Notes under the pieces: model-generated | Told to the model about the DNA's origin: nothing | What the model saw: only the letters and a program-made list of their open reading frames with translations | The model's database searches: none | DNA from: Paenibacillus whitsoniae | Lineage (GTDB): Bacteria; Bacillota; Bacilli; Paenibacillales; NBRC-103111 | Direction of reading: 5' to 3' | Assembly: GCF_003955665.1 (NCBI RefSeq) | Contig: NZ_RXHU01000009.1 | Location: 20,903-84,902 of the forward strand | Length of the DNA: 64,000 bases | Shown here: positions 23,790 through 33,465 of the stretch, in pieces | Numbering within the stretch: the first letter of the stretch is position 1 | Layout: the number at the start of each line of letters is the position of its first letter | Translations under genes and position numbers: made by a program

Positions 23790-25646
23790 TTATTGCGGAA
23801 AAATCAGCGTGATGGCTGTCCCCCTCCCTTTCTTGCTAAGCACGCGCACCCACTGCCCTGCGCCGTAATGAAGCGAAAGCCGTTTGCTCGTATTGAAAAG
23901 TCCCAGATGCTTCCCCTGCAACGAATCAGAGTCGAAGCTCGTGCGGATGTGTGCAAGCTGTTCGCCCGATATGCCCGGTCCGTTATCGATAATGGTCACA
24001 TGCAGGCTTGCGCCATTCATACGGCATTTGATTTTAACGGCCAGGAGATCCTGTGCGGCGAGGCCGATATGGATGCTATTCTCTACCAGCGGCTGCATGC
24101 TAATTTTCACAACACGGCAGTTCTCCATCTCTGTCTCTACATCCCAAACTACCTTTAATCGATCAGAAAACCGAGTTTTCTGCAATTGGACATACCCTCG
24201 TACATTCGCGAGCTCATCTTGCAGCGTCACCGCATCATCCGTTCCGCGCAGCGCATATTCCAGCAGATCGCTCAACTGCCCAATCATGACACAGGCGTCG
24301 TTCGGTGAATGCGTAAGCTGGAAAGCTTTCCAATAAATCGAGTGCAGCGTATTGGACATAAAATGAGGATTCATCTGTGACTGAAGCGCCTTCAGCTCCA
24401 GCAGTTCCATCTTCGCCTGTCGTTCTGAGAGCTGGATTCGCAAATATTTCTGCTCCAGAAACGTATCGAGAATGTTCTTGACGATCAGCTCATACACATC
24501 CTGAATTTTATCCGGCATGGCCGGAATGGCATCTTCCTGGAGGTCCGCATGCTCCAGTACATGGACGATTTGCGTAACCTGGCGGTAATTTTTCCTTGTA
24601 ATCCATAGCGCATACAGCATACTAAGCAACAAAGAGAATACGGATAGGGCCATCGTGATATACACGATCATCCGCGGAAGGCTGTACAGGGCTTTCGTTG
24701 GAATCACAGATACGGCAATCCACGCCAAGCGCGAAGATTGCTTCATCGTGACCAAAGCGCCGTCAAGCGAGGAGCGAAGCAATTCCCCATGGGATAACTG
24801 CTCGTCAGCCGGCAGCGGGATGCGGCCTCCAAAACTGTCGGAAGTAATCAGCGCAGCGCCGCTTGGGTCTGCGATATACGAATAACTGCCCTGCCACTCG
24901 TTAAATAAATTCAATGATTTTGCGAAATAGGAAGGCAGGATATTCATCACAATGAGGCCCCGGGGATGCCCCTTCACATCCGGTTCGCCGAACGGCTGAT
25001 ACACGGTCAGCACCTTCGTAGTGCCGTTAGGATCGGAGCTGGTCACCAGCTCGCGGGGCTGTGTGATGATATATTCAACGCCTTCGAAGGCTTCGGATTG
25101 ATAAAAGGAGTACCAACTCGTATCCAGCGTCGAATCCAACTGTGCAATGCCATCTCGCGAGCTAAGAAAGCGCCCTTGCGAATTCTCATAATAAATATAG
25201 ATGGAGTGAATATAGGCCTTGGAATTGGCCGGAACATCAATGACATTGCGCAAATAAAACAGCGCCTCCACTTCTTCAAAGGAAAAGGAAGCCGTATTCA
25301 AAATATTCTTCAGCCGAATTCGAATCTTCGGGTCTTTATCGAAGGAGAGACTTAAAGAATCCAGCTCAGTCGGAATAACTTCTGTAAGCTGATTGATCTG
25401 ATTCAACCGGTTTTCACTATTTTGCTCCATGGAGCCCCGGATGTACCAGACTGTAATGAAGATGGACAAGGAGCCTAATATGGTCAGCGGGATGAGCGTT
25501 AAGACGATCACTCTTCGCAAATTTTCAATGAAAAATTTTCGCGCCAGCGCCGCATCGCTTTGTTTGACATATTTAATGTTCGTGCTTGAACTGCCCGGGC
25601 GTTTTCCCGTAATACTGCTTAAAAGCGCGTATAAAATTTTTCGCAT
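23790..25646 (-). CDS. YesM-type sensor histidine kinase
   Basis: A kinase of about 618 residues: membrane helix (VIVLTLIPLTILGSLSIFITVWY), extracytoplasmic dCache-like sensor region, second helix near the middle (VYITMALSVFSLLLSMLYAL), then the His_kinase block with ALQSQMNPHFMSNTLHSIYW and a HATPase domain (DNGPGISGEQL). Such kinases sense sugars and act with AraC-type response regulators. The start is uncertain: no ATG follows the upstream stop in this frame, and the ATG at 25646 (GGTGGGG site) overlaps the regulator gene by 74 bases. Confidence 0.85.
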   Translation of the reverse strand: MRKILYALLSSITGKRPGSSSTNIKYVKQSDAALARKFFIENLRRVIVLTLIPLTILGSLSIFITVWYIRGSMEQNSENRLNQINQLTEVIPTELDSLSLSFDKDPKIRIRLKNILNTASFSFEEVEALFYLRNVIDVPANSKAYIHSIYIYYENSQGRFLSSRDGIAQLDSTLDTSWYSFYQSEAFEGVEYIITQPRELVTSSDPNGTTKVLTVYQPFGEPDVKGHPRGLIVMNILPSYFAKSLNLFNEWQGSYSYIADPSGAALITSDSFGGRIPLPADEQLSHGELLRSSLDGALVTMKQSSRLAWIAVSVIPTKALYSLPRMIVYITMALSVFSLLLSMLYALWITRKNYRQVTQIVHVLEHADLQEDAIPAMPDKIQDVYELIVKNILDTFLEQKYLRIQLSERQAKMELLELKALQSQMNPHFMSNTLHSIYWKAFQLTHSPNDACVMIGQLSDLLEYALRGTDDAVTLQDELANVRGYVQLQKTRFSDRLKVVWDVETEMENCRVVKISMQPLVENSIHIGLAAQDLLAVKIKCRMNGASLHVTIIDNGPGISGEQLAHIRTSFDSDSLQGKHLGLFNTSKRLSLHYGAGQWVRVLSKKGRGTAITLIFPQ

Positions 25647-26331
25647 TGGCATACCCCACCATTTCGCCGACCTCAAGCGCTTTCCAACGATGCTCGCGCA
25701 GGAGCTCAGCCGCCTTTTTCATTCGAACCGTGAGCACGTAATCCGAAAACTTCTGCCCGGTAAGCTTACGAAAGTACGAGCTTACATAGCTGGGATTCAT
25801 ATGCACAAACCGTGCCACATCCTCCAGCGTTACGTTACGGTATTCCGCTTCGACATAGTGAAGTATGCGCTGAATCACAGGATGATCCGAGGATTGCGCG
25901 TTCACGTCCGTCTGAATTGACACGTTGGTGTCAGGTTTACCGGTTATCCCCTTTTTCTCATCCAATTCTTGCTTAAGGAGCATGAGCACGTCATGCAAGT
26001 TTTGAAACTTTGCCGGCTTCACCATGTAGTGCCGTACCCCATAGCTGATGGCTTGCCGTGCCAGCTCAAAATCCCTCAGTCCGCTTAGCAGGATGATCTG
26101 TACGGGCAATTTACGCTCATGAATTTCCCGCGACAATTCAATCCCGTTCATGACAGGCATCTTGATATCGCAAAGTATGGCGTCCAGCTCGTGCTGAAGC
26201 AGGTATTTAAGCGCTTCCATGCCATTGCTGAACTGTGCCACAATCTCAAACCCGGCCTTCTCCCATGGAAAACAACTGCAAAGCGTGTCCCGAGTCGTCG
26301 CTTCATCGTCAACAAAGGCTAACTTGTACAT
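25573..26331 (-). CDS. YesN-type response regulator with AraC output domain
   Basis: A 252-residue protein with an N-terminal receiver (KLAFVDDEATTRDTL, phospho-acceptor in AILCDIKMPVMNG, lysine in YMVKPAK) and a C-terminal AraC double helix-turn-helix (LEDVARFVHMNPSYVSSYFRKLTG and VGEMVGYANAKNFIRAFKQYYG). It is divergent from the ABC importer genes and probably activates them when the co-operonic kinase detects a sugar. It is shorter than many YesN proteins (over 400 residues) because the linker between the domains is brief. Confidence 0.88.
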   Translation of the reverse strand: MYKLAFVDDEATTRDTLCSCFPWEKAGFEIVAQFSNGMEALKYLLQHELDAILCDIKMPVMNGIELSREIHERKLPVQIILLSGLRDFELARQAISYGVRHYMVKPAKFQNLHDVLMLLKQELDEKKGITGKPDTNVSIQTDVNAQSSDHPVIQRILHYVEAEYRNVTLEDVARFVHMNPSYVSSYFRKLTGQKFSDYVLTVRMKKAAELLREHRWKALEVGEMVGYANAKNFIRAFKQYYGKTPGQFKHEH

Positions 26332-26489
26332 GATCGATCCCCCTCTTATTGATTATATCCTTTCATGAAGAGGAAAAGGAATGCGTCTAGCATTTAGCAC
26401 AAGGTAAGGGAACAATCTAAAGATATGATACCTAATCCAAAGTAAACGGGCAATGCATCAAGCATCTTCCAAAATGAAACCCCTTTTTA

Positions 26490-26503
26490 TGAAAGCGGAT
26501 TCA
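26490..26503 (+). promoter_or_regulatory. Possible cre site upstream of the ABC importer
   Basis: TGAAAGCGGATTCA fits the catabolite-responsive element (TGWAANCGNTNWCA) with one mismatch and lies 52 bases before the binding-protein start, in or near the promoter. Carbon catabolite repression by CcpA would be expected for a sugar importer. Confidence 0.45.
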
Positions 26504-26554
26504 TGTTAACTTGAGGTTGGGCCCGAAATTCACTACCAGACAGGGGGAAGTCCA

Positions 26555-27913
26555 TTGTTTCAACGAAAACTTCATCATCTATCCAAAATGTTTATTTTGA
26601 TGCTAAGCATCCTTTTCATTTTATCTGCTTGCAGCGCTGGCTCCAAGCAGGAACCCGCTGCTTCCAGCGCTTCAGCAGGTGCTGGATCAGACAAGGCGGC
26701 AAGTGATAACAAGCCCGTTACGCTGCGCTTTGCGTGGTGGGGCAACGACGCCAGACACAAAGCAACTCTCGCTGCCATCGACGCCTATATGAAGCAGCAT
26801 CCGAACGTAAAAATCGAAGGCGAATATATGGGATTTGACGGGTTTAACAAAAAGCTCGCAACGCAATTTGCCGGCAGAACCGCTCCGGACTTATTCCAGT
26901 TCACCTATGAATGGTCCGTGGAAATGAGCGAATTCATGGTGGATCTGAACTCCCTCAGCAATCTGATCGATATGAAGCAAATCCCCGATGCCGCTCTTAA
27001 GGATTACGGTTCCTACAAGGGCAAGCAAATTATGATCCCGTCCGGCATGTTTGCAGCGACGACCATATTAAATGAAGATTTTATGCAGAAGCATGGCATT
27101 CCCGCCGACACCGTATGGACCTGGGACAAGCTTATCGAAACAGGCAAAAAAGTCCATGAACAAGACAAAAACGCTTACTTGTTAACTGCTGACATCGACG
27201 TGATTAACAAGCTTATCCTGCAGCCGTACATCATGCAAAAAACAGGCAAGGGCTGGGTGAACGACGACTTCACACCTGGCTTCGATAAGGCTCAGTTAAC
27301 GGATGGTCTTACCTACTTGTCCAATCTCTATAAGAGCGGAGCGATTGAACCGTTCGGCGACAGTACCGCGTTCGTCGGCAAGATGGAGCAAAATCCGAAA
27401 TGGGTGAAAGGCGAAATCGGCCTTCTGCTCGACTACGTTCAAGCGATCGACAAGTATAAGCAAGCTGTTCCTACTGCCAAAATCGGCGTCAGTGCATTCC
27501 CGGAGAATTCAGGCGCAGTTCAGTCAGGCAACGCTACCGTTGCAGGCACGGGCTTTGCCATCTCTAAGGACTCCGCGAACAAAGAAGAAGCCGCCAAATT
27601 TATTAATTACCTGGTCAATGACAAAGAAGCTGCCTTGCTGCTGACAACACAGCGCGGAATTCCCGCTTCAAGCGCAGCACGCAAAGCGCTCGAGGAATCC
27701 GGCAAACTGGATGCTAACATCTCCAAAGGACTGGAACTCGCTTCGGCCAAGAAAACCATCTCACCGAATGTCGTCAGCACAAACGCAGAGCTTGCCCAAG
27801 TCGTGAAAGATTCCATTCAGAAGCTGATCTACAATCAGCTCACACCGGATCAGGCAGCTAACCAAATTTACACTGGCTTTACCTCCAAACTCCAGGAAAT
27901 GAAAGCAAAATAA
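26555..27913 (+). CDS. ABC transporter sugar-binding lipoprotein
   Basis: A 452-residue family 1 extracellular solute-binding protein. A lipoprotein signal peptide ends in LSAC with the lipidated cysteine at residue 26. The mature part begins with an Ala/Ser-rich linker, then TLRFAWWGNDARHKATLAAIDAYMKQHPNV, typical of the family. It starts at TTG after AGGGGGAAG. Two permease genes follow, with no ATP-binding gene, so it probably shares an MsmX-type ATPase encoded elsewhere. The neighbouring sulfatase and GH105-like remnant suggest a sulfated or uronate-containing oligosaccharide. Confidence 0.92.
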   Translation: MFQRKLHHLSKMFILMLSILFILSACSAGSKQEPAASSASAGAGSDKAASDNKPVTLRFAWWGNDARHKATLAAIDAYMKQHPNVKIEGEYMGFDGFNKKLATQFAGRTAPDLFQFTYEWSVEMSEFMVDLNSLSNLIDMKQIPDAALKDYGSYKGKQIMIPSGMFAATTILNEDFMQKHGIPADTVWTWDKLIETGKKVHEQDKNAYLLTADIDVINKLILQPYIMQKTGKGWVNDDFTPGFDKAQLTDGLTYLSNLYKSGAIEPFGDSTAFVGKMEQNPKWVKGEIGLLLDYVQAIDKYKQAVPTAKIGVSAFPENSGAVQSGNATVAGTGFAISKDSANKEEAAKFINYLVNDKEAALLLTTQRGIPASSAARKALEESGKLDANISKGLELASAKKTISPNVVSTNAELAQVVKDSIQKLIYNQLTPDQAANQIYTGFTSKLQEMKAK

Positions 27914-27928
27914 GGGATGCGCGAAGGC

Positions 27929-27950
27929 GTGCTGTCCGTCAGGGCAGCAC
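27929..27950 (+). terminator. Hairpin between binding-protein and permease genes
   Basis: GTGCTGTCC pairs with GGGCAGCAC across a four-base loop, followed by a weak pyrimidine tail (CCTTCTT). Such hairpins commonly attenuate or stabilise transcripts so that the binding protein is made in excess over the permeases. Confidence 0.6.
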
Positions 27951-27992
27951 CCTTCTTAACACGCAGCCCGCATAGGGAAAGGAACATCTGAC

Positions 27993-28883
27993 TTGAAAAG
28001 CATGCGCATGCGCAACGTCCTCTGGGGTCTGTTATTCGTATCGCCATGGGTTATCGGATTTTTCTGGTTTCAGCTTTATCCGCTGCTCCTATCATTCTAT
28101 TACTCCTTCACAGATTCCACGATTGTAAAGCCGGGAAAGTTCATTGGATTGGATAATTACGTGAAAATGTTGACGGTCGATAAGGATTTCTTCCCCTCCA
28201 TTAAGGTCACGATGATATATGCACTGATTGCGGTACCGGCTAAGCTGGCTTTTGCCCTGCTTATTGCCTTGATCCTCAATATCAAAGGAAAATCGGTCAA
28301 TTTGTATCGCACCATCTACTATTTGCCTTCCATCCTTGGCGGCAGCGTTGCCATCTCCATTCTATGGCGCTTCCTGTTCATGAAGGAAGGTGTTGTGAAT
28401 CAAGCCTTGTCCTTTCTTCATATTCCGCCCATTAATTGGCTGGGAAGCCCGCATGTGGCGCTCGGCACCATCAGTATGCTCGTGGTGTGGCAATTCGGCT
28501 CTTCCATGGTTCTGTTCCTTGCAGGACTCAAGCAAATTCCAGCGGAGCTATACGAAGCTGGCATGGTCGATGGCGCTGGCCGCATCCGTATGCTCGGGAT
28601 GATTACCATCCCGCTGCTCACGCCGATCATTTTCTTTAATCTGGTTATGCAGACCATCAATGCACTTCAGGAATTTACCGCGGCATTTGTCGTAACCAAC
28701 GGCGGACCGGTGAAATCGACATATTTATTCGGTTTGAAAATCTACGACGAAGCCTTTCAAAATATGAAAATGGGCTACGCTTCCTCCCTGTCCTGGTTCT
28801 TGTTCGCCATGATTCTTATCCTGACCCTCTTCATCTTCCGCTCGGCAAGATCATGGGTCCACTATGAAGACGGAGGTAAATAA
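27993..28883 (+). CDS. ABC sugar transporter permease, MalF type
   Basis: A 296-residue protein with six membrane helices beginning VLWGLLFVSPWVIGFFWF. The EAA loop that contacts the ATPase reads ELYEAGMVDGAGRIRMLGMITIPLL near residue 190. TTG start after GGAAAGGAAC. It pairs with the permease encoded one base downstream. Confidence 0.92.
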   Translation: MKSMRMRNVLWGLLFVSPWVIGFFWFQLYPLLLSFYYSFTDSTIVKPGKFIGLDNYVKMLTVDKDFFPSIKVTMIYALIAVPAKLAFALLIALILNIKGKSVNLYRTIYYLPSILGGSVAISILWRFLFMKEGVVNQALSFLHIPPINWLGSPHVALGTISMLVVWQFGSSMVLFLAGLKQIPAELYEAGMVDGAGRIRMLGMITIPLLTPIIFFNLVMQTINALQEFTAAFVVTNGGPVKSTYLFGLKIYDEAFQNMKMGYASSLSWFLFAMILILTLFIFRSARSWVHYEDGGK

Positions 28884-28884
28884 G

Positions 28885-29778
28885 ATGCAGAATCCAACAA
28901 CGCTAGCGGCCCAACCGCGAAGTTCGGCCTCCAGAGCGCAAAGCGCCGTGCTGCGCAGGGCGATCAAACATCTCGCTTTGCTGCTGCTTGGCTGGCTGAT
29001 GATCTATCCGCTGATTTGGCTGTTCCTGAGTTCCTTTAAGACGAATGCAGACTTATTCGGTACGCTCAGCCTTTGGCCCAGTCAATTTGTATGGAATTCT
29101 TATGTAAAGGGTTGGGCAGGCACCGGTCAGTATACCTATACAACGTTTTTCTACAATACCTTTGTGTTGGTCATTCCTACCGTCGTTCTCACCGTACTCT
29201 CCAGTGTCATGGTCGCCTACGGTTTTGCACGATTCAAATTTCCGCTTCGCAACCTGATGTTTGTTCTGATGATCTCCACCTTGATGCTGCCGCATACCGT
29301 CATTATCATTCCGCGGTATCTCATTTTTCGCAATTTGGGGTGGCTGGATAGCTTCTGGCCGTTCATCGTGCCTGCCGCCTTCGGGTGCTTTCCGTTCTTC
29401 ATCTTTATGATGGTTCAGTTTCTCCGGGGACTTCCCAAGGAGCTGGATGAGTCTGCCGTTATGGACGGTTGCAATCCGCCAACTATTCTATTCCGTATCC
29501 TCCTGCCGTTATGTATGCCTGCTATGATTTCAGCAGCTATCTTTCAATTTATCTGGACCTGGAACGACTTCTTCAACCCGCTTATTTTCATTAACAGCGT
29601 GAAGAAGTTTCCGATTTCCTTGGCGCTGCGCATGACGATCGATTCGACCGGCGGCACCATTGAATGGAATCAGATTATGGCAATGGCTGTACTGGCTATC
29701 TTGCCACCGGTACTTGTGTTCTTCTTCTCCCAAAAATATTTTGTGGAAGGGATCGCAACCACAGGCATCAAAGGATAA
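28885..29778 (+). CDS. ABC sugar transporter permease, MalG type
   Basis: A 297-residue inner-membrane permease with six helices (first: LALLLLGWLMIYPLIWLFLSSF) and the EAA loop ELDESAVMDGCNPPTILFRILLP. The start at 28885 is preferred over the ATG at 28864 because a GGAGGT site within the end of the previous gene lies nine bases before it. It ends VEGIATTGIKG, the usual MalG-type C-terminus. Confidence 0.92.
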   Translation: MQNPTTLAAQPRSSASRAQSAVLRRAIKHLALLLLGWLMIYPLIWLFLSSFKTNADLFGTLSLWPSQFVWNSYVKGWAGTGQYTYTTFFYNTFVLVIPTVVLTVLSSVMVAYGFARFKFPLRNLMFVLMISTLMLPHTVIIIPRYLIFRNLGWLDSFWPFIVPAAFGCFPFFIFMMVQFLRGLPKELDESAVMDGCNPPTILFRILLPLCMPAMISAAIFQFIWTWNDFFNPLIFINSVKKFPISLALRMTIDSTGGTIEWNQIMAMAVLAILPPVLVFFFSQKYFVEGIATTGIKG

Positions 29779-29797
29779 TGGAGGAGGCGCTTAGCCT

Positions 29798-31171
29798 ATG
29801 AATCAGCCCGCAGAGAAGCGGCCCAATATACTCGTATTTTTCACCGATCAGCAGCGCTGGGATACAACCGGCGTGCATGGCAACCCGCTGGAGCTGACGC
29901 TGAATTTTGACCGGATGGCCGCATACGGCACGCATGCCGCTTATACCTTTTCCTGTCAGCCTGTCTGCGGGCCTTCCCGCTCCGCCTTGCAAACGGGGCT
30001 TTATCCGACGGCGTCCGGCTGTTTTACGAACAGCATCCCACTTCCGGAAGGAGCCCGGACCGTTGCGCACTATTTCCAGGAAGCTGGTTATGATACAGGC
30101 TATATCGGCAAATGGCACCTGGCCGGGACCCGTACCAACCCGGTGCCTGCAGGCAAAAGAGGCGGTTACGACTACTGGCTTGCCGCAGATTCCCTTGAGC
30201 ACACGTCCGATGCTTATCGGACCCTGCTCTTTAACAGCCATAACGAGCCCGTCGAGCTGCCCGGCTATCGCGTCGACGCTTTAACGGATGCCGCCATCCG
30301 TTATCTTACAGACCGCCGGAACGCGGAGAAACCGTTCTATCTCTTTCTCTCGTTTCTGGAACCGCACCATCAAAATCATCGCGACGATTATCCTTCCCCT
30401 GATGTCTATCGGGGAAGATACGCGTCCCGCTATGTACCGCCGGATCTCGCTGCGCTTGGGGGAACGGCTCATCAGCATTTGGATGGCTACTACGGCATGG
30501 TCAAAAGACTCGACGAGGCACTAGGACGCTTGAACGACGCACTAAAGAGCCTCGGCCTGGCAGACAACACCGTGATTGCCTTTACCTCCGATCATGGCTG
30601 CCATTTCAAAACTCGCAACGCCGAATATAAGCGTTCCTGCCACGAAAGCTCCATCCGGGTACCGCTGGCGTTCAGCGGCCCCGGTTTTAACGGGGGCGGT
30701 ACCCTGCGCGAGCTGATCAGTCTAATTGATCTGCCGCCGACCTTGCTGGACGCTGCCGGGATCGAAGTTCCGGCCCACATGCAGGGGCACTCCATCCTGC
30801 CACTCCTTGGCGGCAATCGTGGAGGTACCGCGTGGCAGCAGGAGATATTCGTCCAGATTAGCGAATCTGAAGTCGGGCGTGCCATCCGTACCCGCCGCTG
30901 GAAATATGCCGTGACGGCACCATCACGCGATCCGATTCGCGACAGGGGCGCCTCCGACTACGTCGAGTCCTGCCTGTACGACCTGGAGGCGGATCCGTAT
31001 GAGCTGAACAACCTTGTCGATAAACCATCGCACGAGGAGGTAAGAGCACACCTGCGCAAGCTGCTGATTAAGCGAATGGTCACTATTGGCGAATCCGTTC
31101 CCAGGATCCATGCGCTTCCTGCCCAAGATTCAGGGCAGTTAAAGGTAGCGAAGGCTGAGATCTATGAGTAG
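29798..31171 (+). CDS. Sulfatase of the formylglycine type
   Basis: A 457-residue alkaline-phosphatase-fold sulfatase. The N-terminal metal site is RPNILVFFTDQQRWD. The cysteine to be converted to formylglycine is Cys57 in CGPSR followed by SALQTG, matching the C-x-P-S-R signature. GYIGKWHLAG and SDHG segments follow. No signal peptide is seen, so it acts inside the cell on sulfated sugars brought in by the importer encoded upstream (19-base gap, GGAGGAGG site). It needs a maturation enzyme (FGE or anSME), which is not encoded next to it. Confidence 0.9.
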   Translation: MNQPAEKRPNILVFFTDQQRWDTTGVHGNPLELTLNFDRMAAYGTHAAYTFSCQPVCGPSRSALQTGLYPTASGCFTNSIPLPEGARTVAHYFQEAGYDTGYIGKWHLAGTRTNPVPAGKRGGYDYWLAADSLEHTSDAYRTLLFNSHNEPVELPGYRVDALTDAAIRYLTDRRNAEKPFYLFLSFLEPHHQNHRDDYPSPDVYRGRYASRYVPPDLAALGGTAHQHLDGYYGMVKRLDEALGRLNDALKSLGLADNTVIAFTSDHGCHFKTRNAEYKRSCHESSIRVPLAFSGPGFNGGGTLRELISLIDLPPTLLDAAGIEVPAHMQGHSILPLLGGNRGGTAWQQEIFVQISESEVGRAIRTRRWKYAVTAPSRDPIRDRGASDYVESCLYDLEADPYELNNLVDKPSHEEVRAHLRKLLIKRMVTIGESVPRIHALPAQDSGQLKVAKAEIYE

Positions 31172-31207
31172 CGGAACGCATGCCGCTTACGGTGGATTAA
31201 CACGAAT

Positions 31208-31252
31208 AGCGGCAGTCCAAGATTTGAAAAGACTTGGACTGCCGCTGTTATT
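31208..31252 (+). terminator. Intrinsic terminator after the sulfatase operon
   Basis: A perfect 14-base stem, AGCGGCAGTCCAAG with CTTGGACTGCCGCT, is followed by GTTATTT. It separates the operon from the convergent kinase gene. Confidence 0.85.
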
Positions 31253-32289
31253 TACGTTCCCCGCATCAACGTGACCTTAAACACACTTCCCAATTCGGAA
31301 CTCGTCTCCAATTCAACGGTCCCTTGGAAAAATGCAAGCAAATGACGCACAATCGACAACCCTAGGCCAGCCCCGCCATTTCGACGTGCTCGTGACGAGT
31401 CGACTCGATAAAATCGCTCAAAAATCAGCTCCCTGGACGAAAGGGAGATTCCCTTTCCCGTGTCCGCAACCCGAACTGCGACCCGTCCATCTTCATCCTC
31501 AACCTTTAGCGTAACGTTCCCATCCGGCCGATTATATCGGATAGCGTTGTCCAGCAGGTTTCGAAAAACCAGGAATAAGAACCCCTCTTCTCCTTTTACC
31601 AAAGCCTTGCAGGGCTTCACCAGTTGAAGCGTCACCCCATGCTGGGCCGCCACCGGTTCCATAAATGAAATTGCGTCTGCGAGAATGTTGGCAAGCTCCA
31701 CAACACTGTGCTCACGCTCCGTCCGATCATGCGTTCCGTCAGCCAGCAGCAGCAAATCCTCTGTTAACGACTCTAGTCGCGAAAGCGTCCGCTCCGTTGT
31801 CGCCTTGTAATCTCCCCATTCGCTTGGATCAATACCTTCGCTGTCGCCGGCCACTTCAAGATTCGTGCGCAGAATGGAAAGCGGTGTTCGTAATTCATGC
31901 GCAGCCGCAGAAACAAAGCGAGCCTGCTGTTGAAAAGCATCTTCCAGCCCATCCAGCATCGTGTTGAACGTGATACCGAGCTTCTTTAATTCATCATGAA
32001 GCTCATCAATCTCCAGTCGCTTGTGGAGGGTGTCCGCCGTTATTTCAGCAGTCGTTTCACTCATCCGTTTCACAGGCTTTAGAATCATCGCTGCGAGCCA
32101 TTGCGCACTGAGAACCATGCCCGCTAAAGCGATAAGCAAGCTTATGATTCGGCCCTGCATGTCTGACACGATTCTGTAAACGGAGAAAAAAGACTCTATC
32201 CCCGCATATAGGATAATCATGACCGCCAAATAGAGAATCGCAAACAACGTCAATCTTGCTCGCAGTGAAAGACGGTTCCAACGTCTCAT
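31252..32289 (-). CDS. Membrane sensor histidine kinase (OmpR-partner type)
   Basis: A 345-residue kinase with two membrane helices close together (LTLFAILYLAVMIILYAGI, then IISLLIALAGMVLSAQWLAAMIL), so it has only a short external loop. HAMP (RMSETTAEITADTLHKRLEI), HisKA with AAHELRTPLSILR and HATPase (DTGKGISLSSRELIFERFYRV, GGAGLGLSIV) follow. The start ATG overlaps the regulator stop as ATGA, so the pair is translationally coupled. It is divergent from a thiol-redox operon, a likely target. Confidence 0.9.
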   Translation of the reverse strand: MRRWNRLSLRARLTLFAILYLAVMIILYAGIESFFSVYRIVSDMQGRIISLLIALAGMVLSAQWLAAMILKPVKRMSETTAEITADTLHKRLEIDELHDELKKLGITFNTMLDGLEDAFQQQARFVSAAAHELRTPLSILRTNLEVAGDSEGIDPSEWGDYKATTERTLSRLESLTEDLLLLADGTHDRTEREHSVVELANILADAISFMEPVAAQHGVTLQLVKPCKALVKGEEGFLFLVFRNLLDNAIRYNRPDGNVTLKVEDEDGRVAVRVADTGKGISLSSRELIFERFYRVDSSRARRNGGAGLGLSIVRHLLAFFQGTVELETSSELGSVFKVTLMRGT

Positions 32290-33008
32290 GTCGTTTCCTC
32301 TTTCTTTTCGGCTGTACGCAGCGTCCATTTATACCCGTGACCTTGAACGGTTTGAATAAACCTTTCTCCTGCCTCTGGGTCGTGGTGGGCAAGCTTCTTA
32401 CGCAAGGAATTAATATGAACTCGGACCGTGGAGGTAAGCGGATCCGCATGAATATCCCAGACGTGCTCAAGGAGTCTTTCAGACGAAATGACCTCGCCGG
32501 GATGCAGCATCAGATATTCGAGCAGCCCGAATTCTTTTCTCGTCAATGGCACAAGAGCATTCTCGAACCAGACTTCCTTTGTTTTGGAATCAAGCTTAAG
32601 CTGGTCGAACTGCAGGACGGAGCTTTTCACTGACGAACTCCGGCGAAGGAGCGCCCGAATGCGGGCCAGCAATTCATTGAAGACAAAGGGTTTACGGAGG
32701 TAGTCATCTGCGCCTGAATCGAGTCCTTCCTCCACCTCGTCCGGATGGCTGCGTGCTGTCAACATGAGGATAAACACATCGTTATGGTGGGAGGACCGGC
32801 GAATTCGTTGGCAAAGTGAAATGCCATCCAGCTCCGGAAGATTGATGTCGAGGAGAATCACATCATACTCATTGGTATCCGCCAACTCCCACCCGGTTAG
32901 CCCGTCCGCTGCGATGTCCACGGCATATCCTTCCCGCTTCAGACCTTTGGCTAATGCACGCGCAAGGTCCTCCTCATCTTCAACAATGAGGATTCGCAAT
33001 ACCACCAC
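32286..33008 (-). CDS. OmpR-family response regulator
   Basis: A 240-residue regulator: receiver domain (ILIVEDEEDLARAL, acceptor in VILLDINLPELDG, DDYLRKPF) and a winged helix (LVPLTRKEFGLLEYLMLHPGE to GYKWTL). It is the first gene of the pair, with 174 bases of divergent promoter region shared with the redox operon at 33183. Confidence 0.9.
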   Translation of the reverse strand: MVVLRILIVEDEEDLARALAKGLKREGYAVDIAADGLTGWELADTNEYDVILLDINLPELDGISLCQRIRRSSHHNDVFILMLTARSHPDEVEEGLDSGADDYLRKPFVFNELLARIRALLRRSSSVKSSVLQFDQLKLDSKTKEVWFENALVPLTRKEFGLLEYLMLHPGEVISSERLLEHVWDIHADPLTSTVRVHINSLRKKLAHHDPEAGERFIQTVQGHGYKWTLRTAEKKEETT

Positions 33009-33182
33009 TCCTTCCTTTTATGACATTTAGAATATCACACACATTTCAGCGATGCGAGAAATTAATCTGCTCTTTCGAAGCTTCACTTAACAAGGATTTA
33101 ACAGCTCGACCTTTATAATCAAAGCAAATCTTCCTTTGGCATGGAGGATGTTGAACAGCATTGAAAAGAAGGAGGAGTTCTT

Positions 33183-33437
33183 TTGTTAATTGAGGTTGTA
33201 ACAGCCGGACCAGGGTGTTCAATTTGTGAAAAGGCGCTGAAGGCCGTGTCGCAAGTCGCGCTGGAATATCCGCAAATCGAAACACAGGAGCTGCATGTGG
33301 TCGATCAGTTTGAACGTCTCCAGGAGCTGGGCATTTTCAGCGCCGGAGCGATTCTCATCAATCGAAAAGTGGAATTTACTTCATTACCCTCTCTGTCTAA
33401 GCTTCGTGAACGTGTCCAAGACTTGCTCAATACTTAA
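33183..33437 (+). CDS. Small thioredoxin/glutaredoxin-like protein
   Basis: An 84-residue thioredoxin-fold protein with a CxxC redox motif near the N-terminus (AGPGCSICEKAL). It begins at TTG after AAGGAGGAG. Encoded directly before a CcdA-like membrane protein, it could be the soluble partner that supplies or receives electrons across the membrane. Confidence 0.8.
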   Translation: MLIEVVTAGPGCSICEKALKAVSQVALEYPQIETQELHVVDQFERLQELGIFSAGAILINRKVEFTSLPSLSKLRERVQDLLNT

Positions 33438-33465
33438 CATCATCCACTGAATCAAAGGAGAACCT

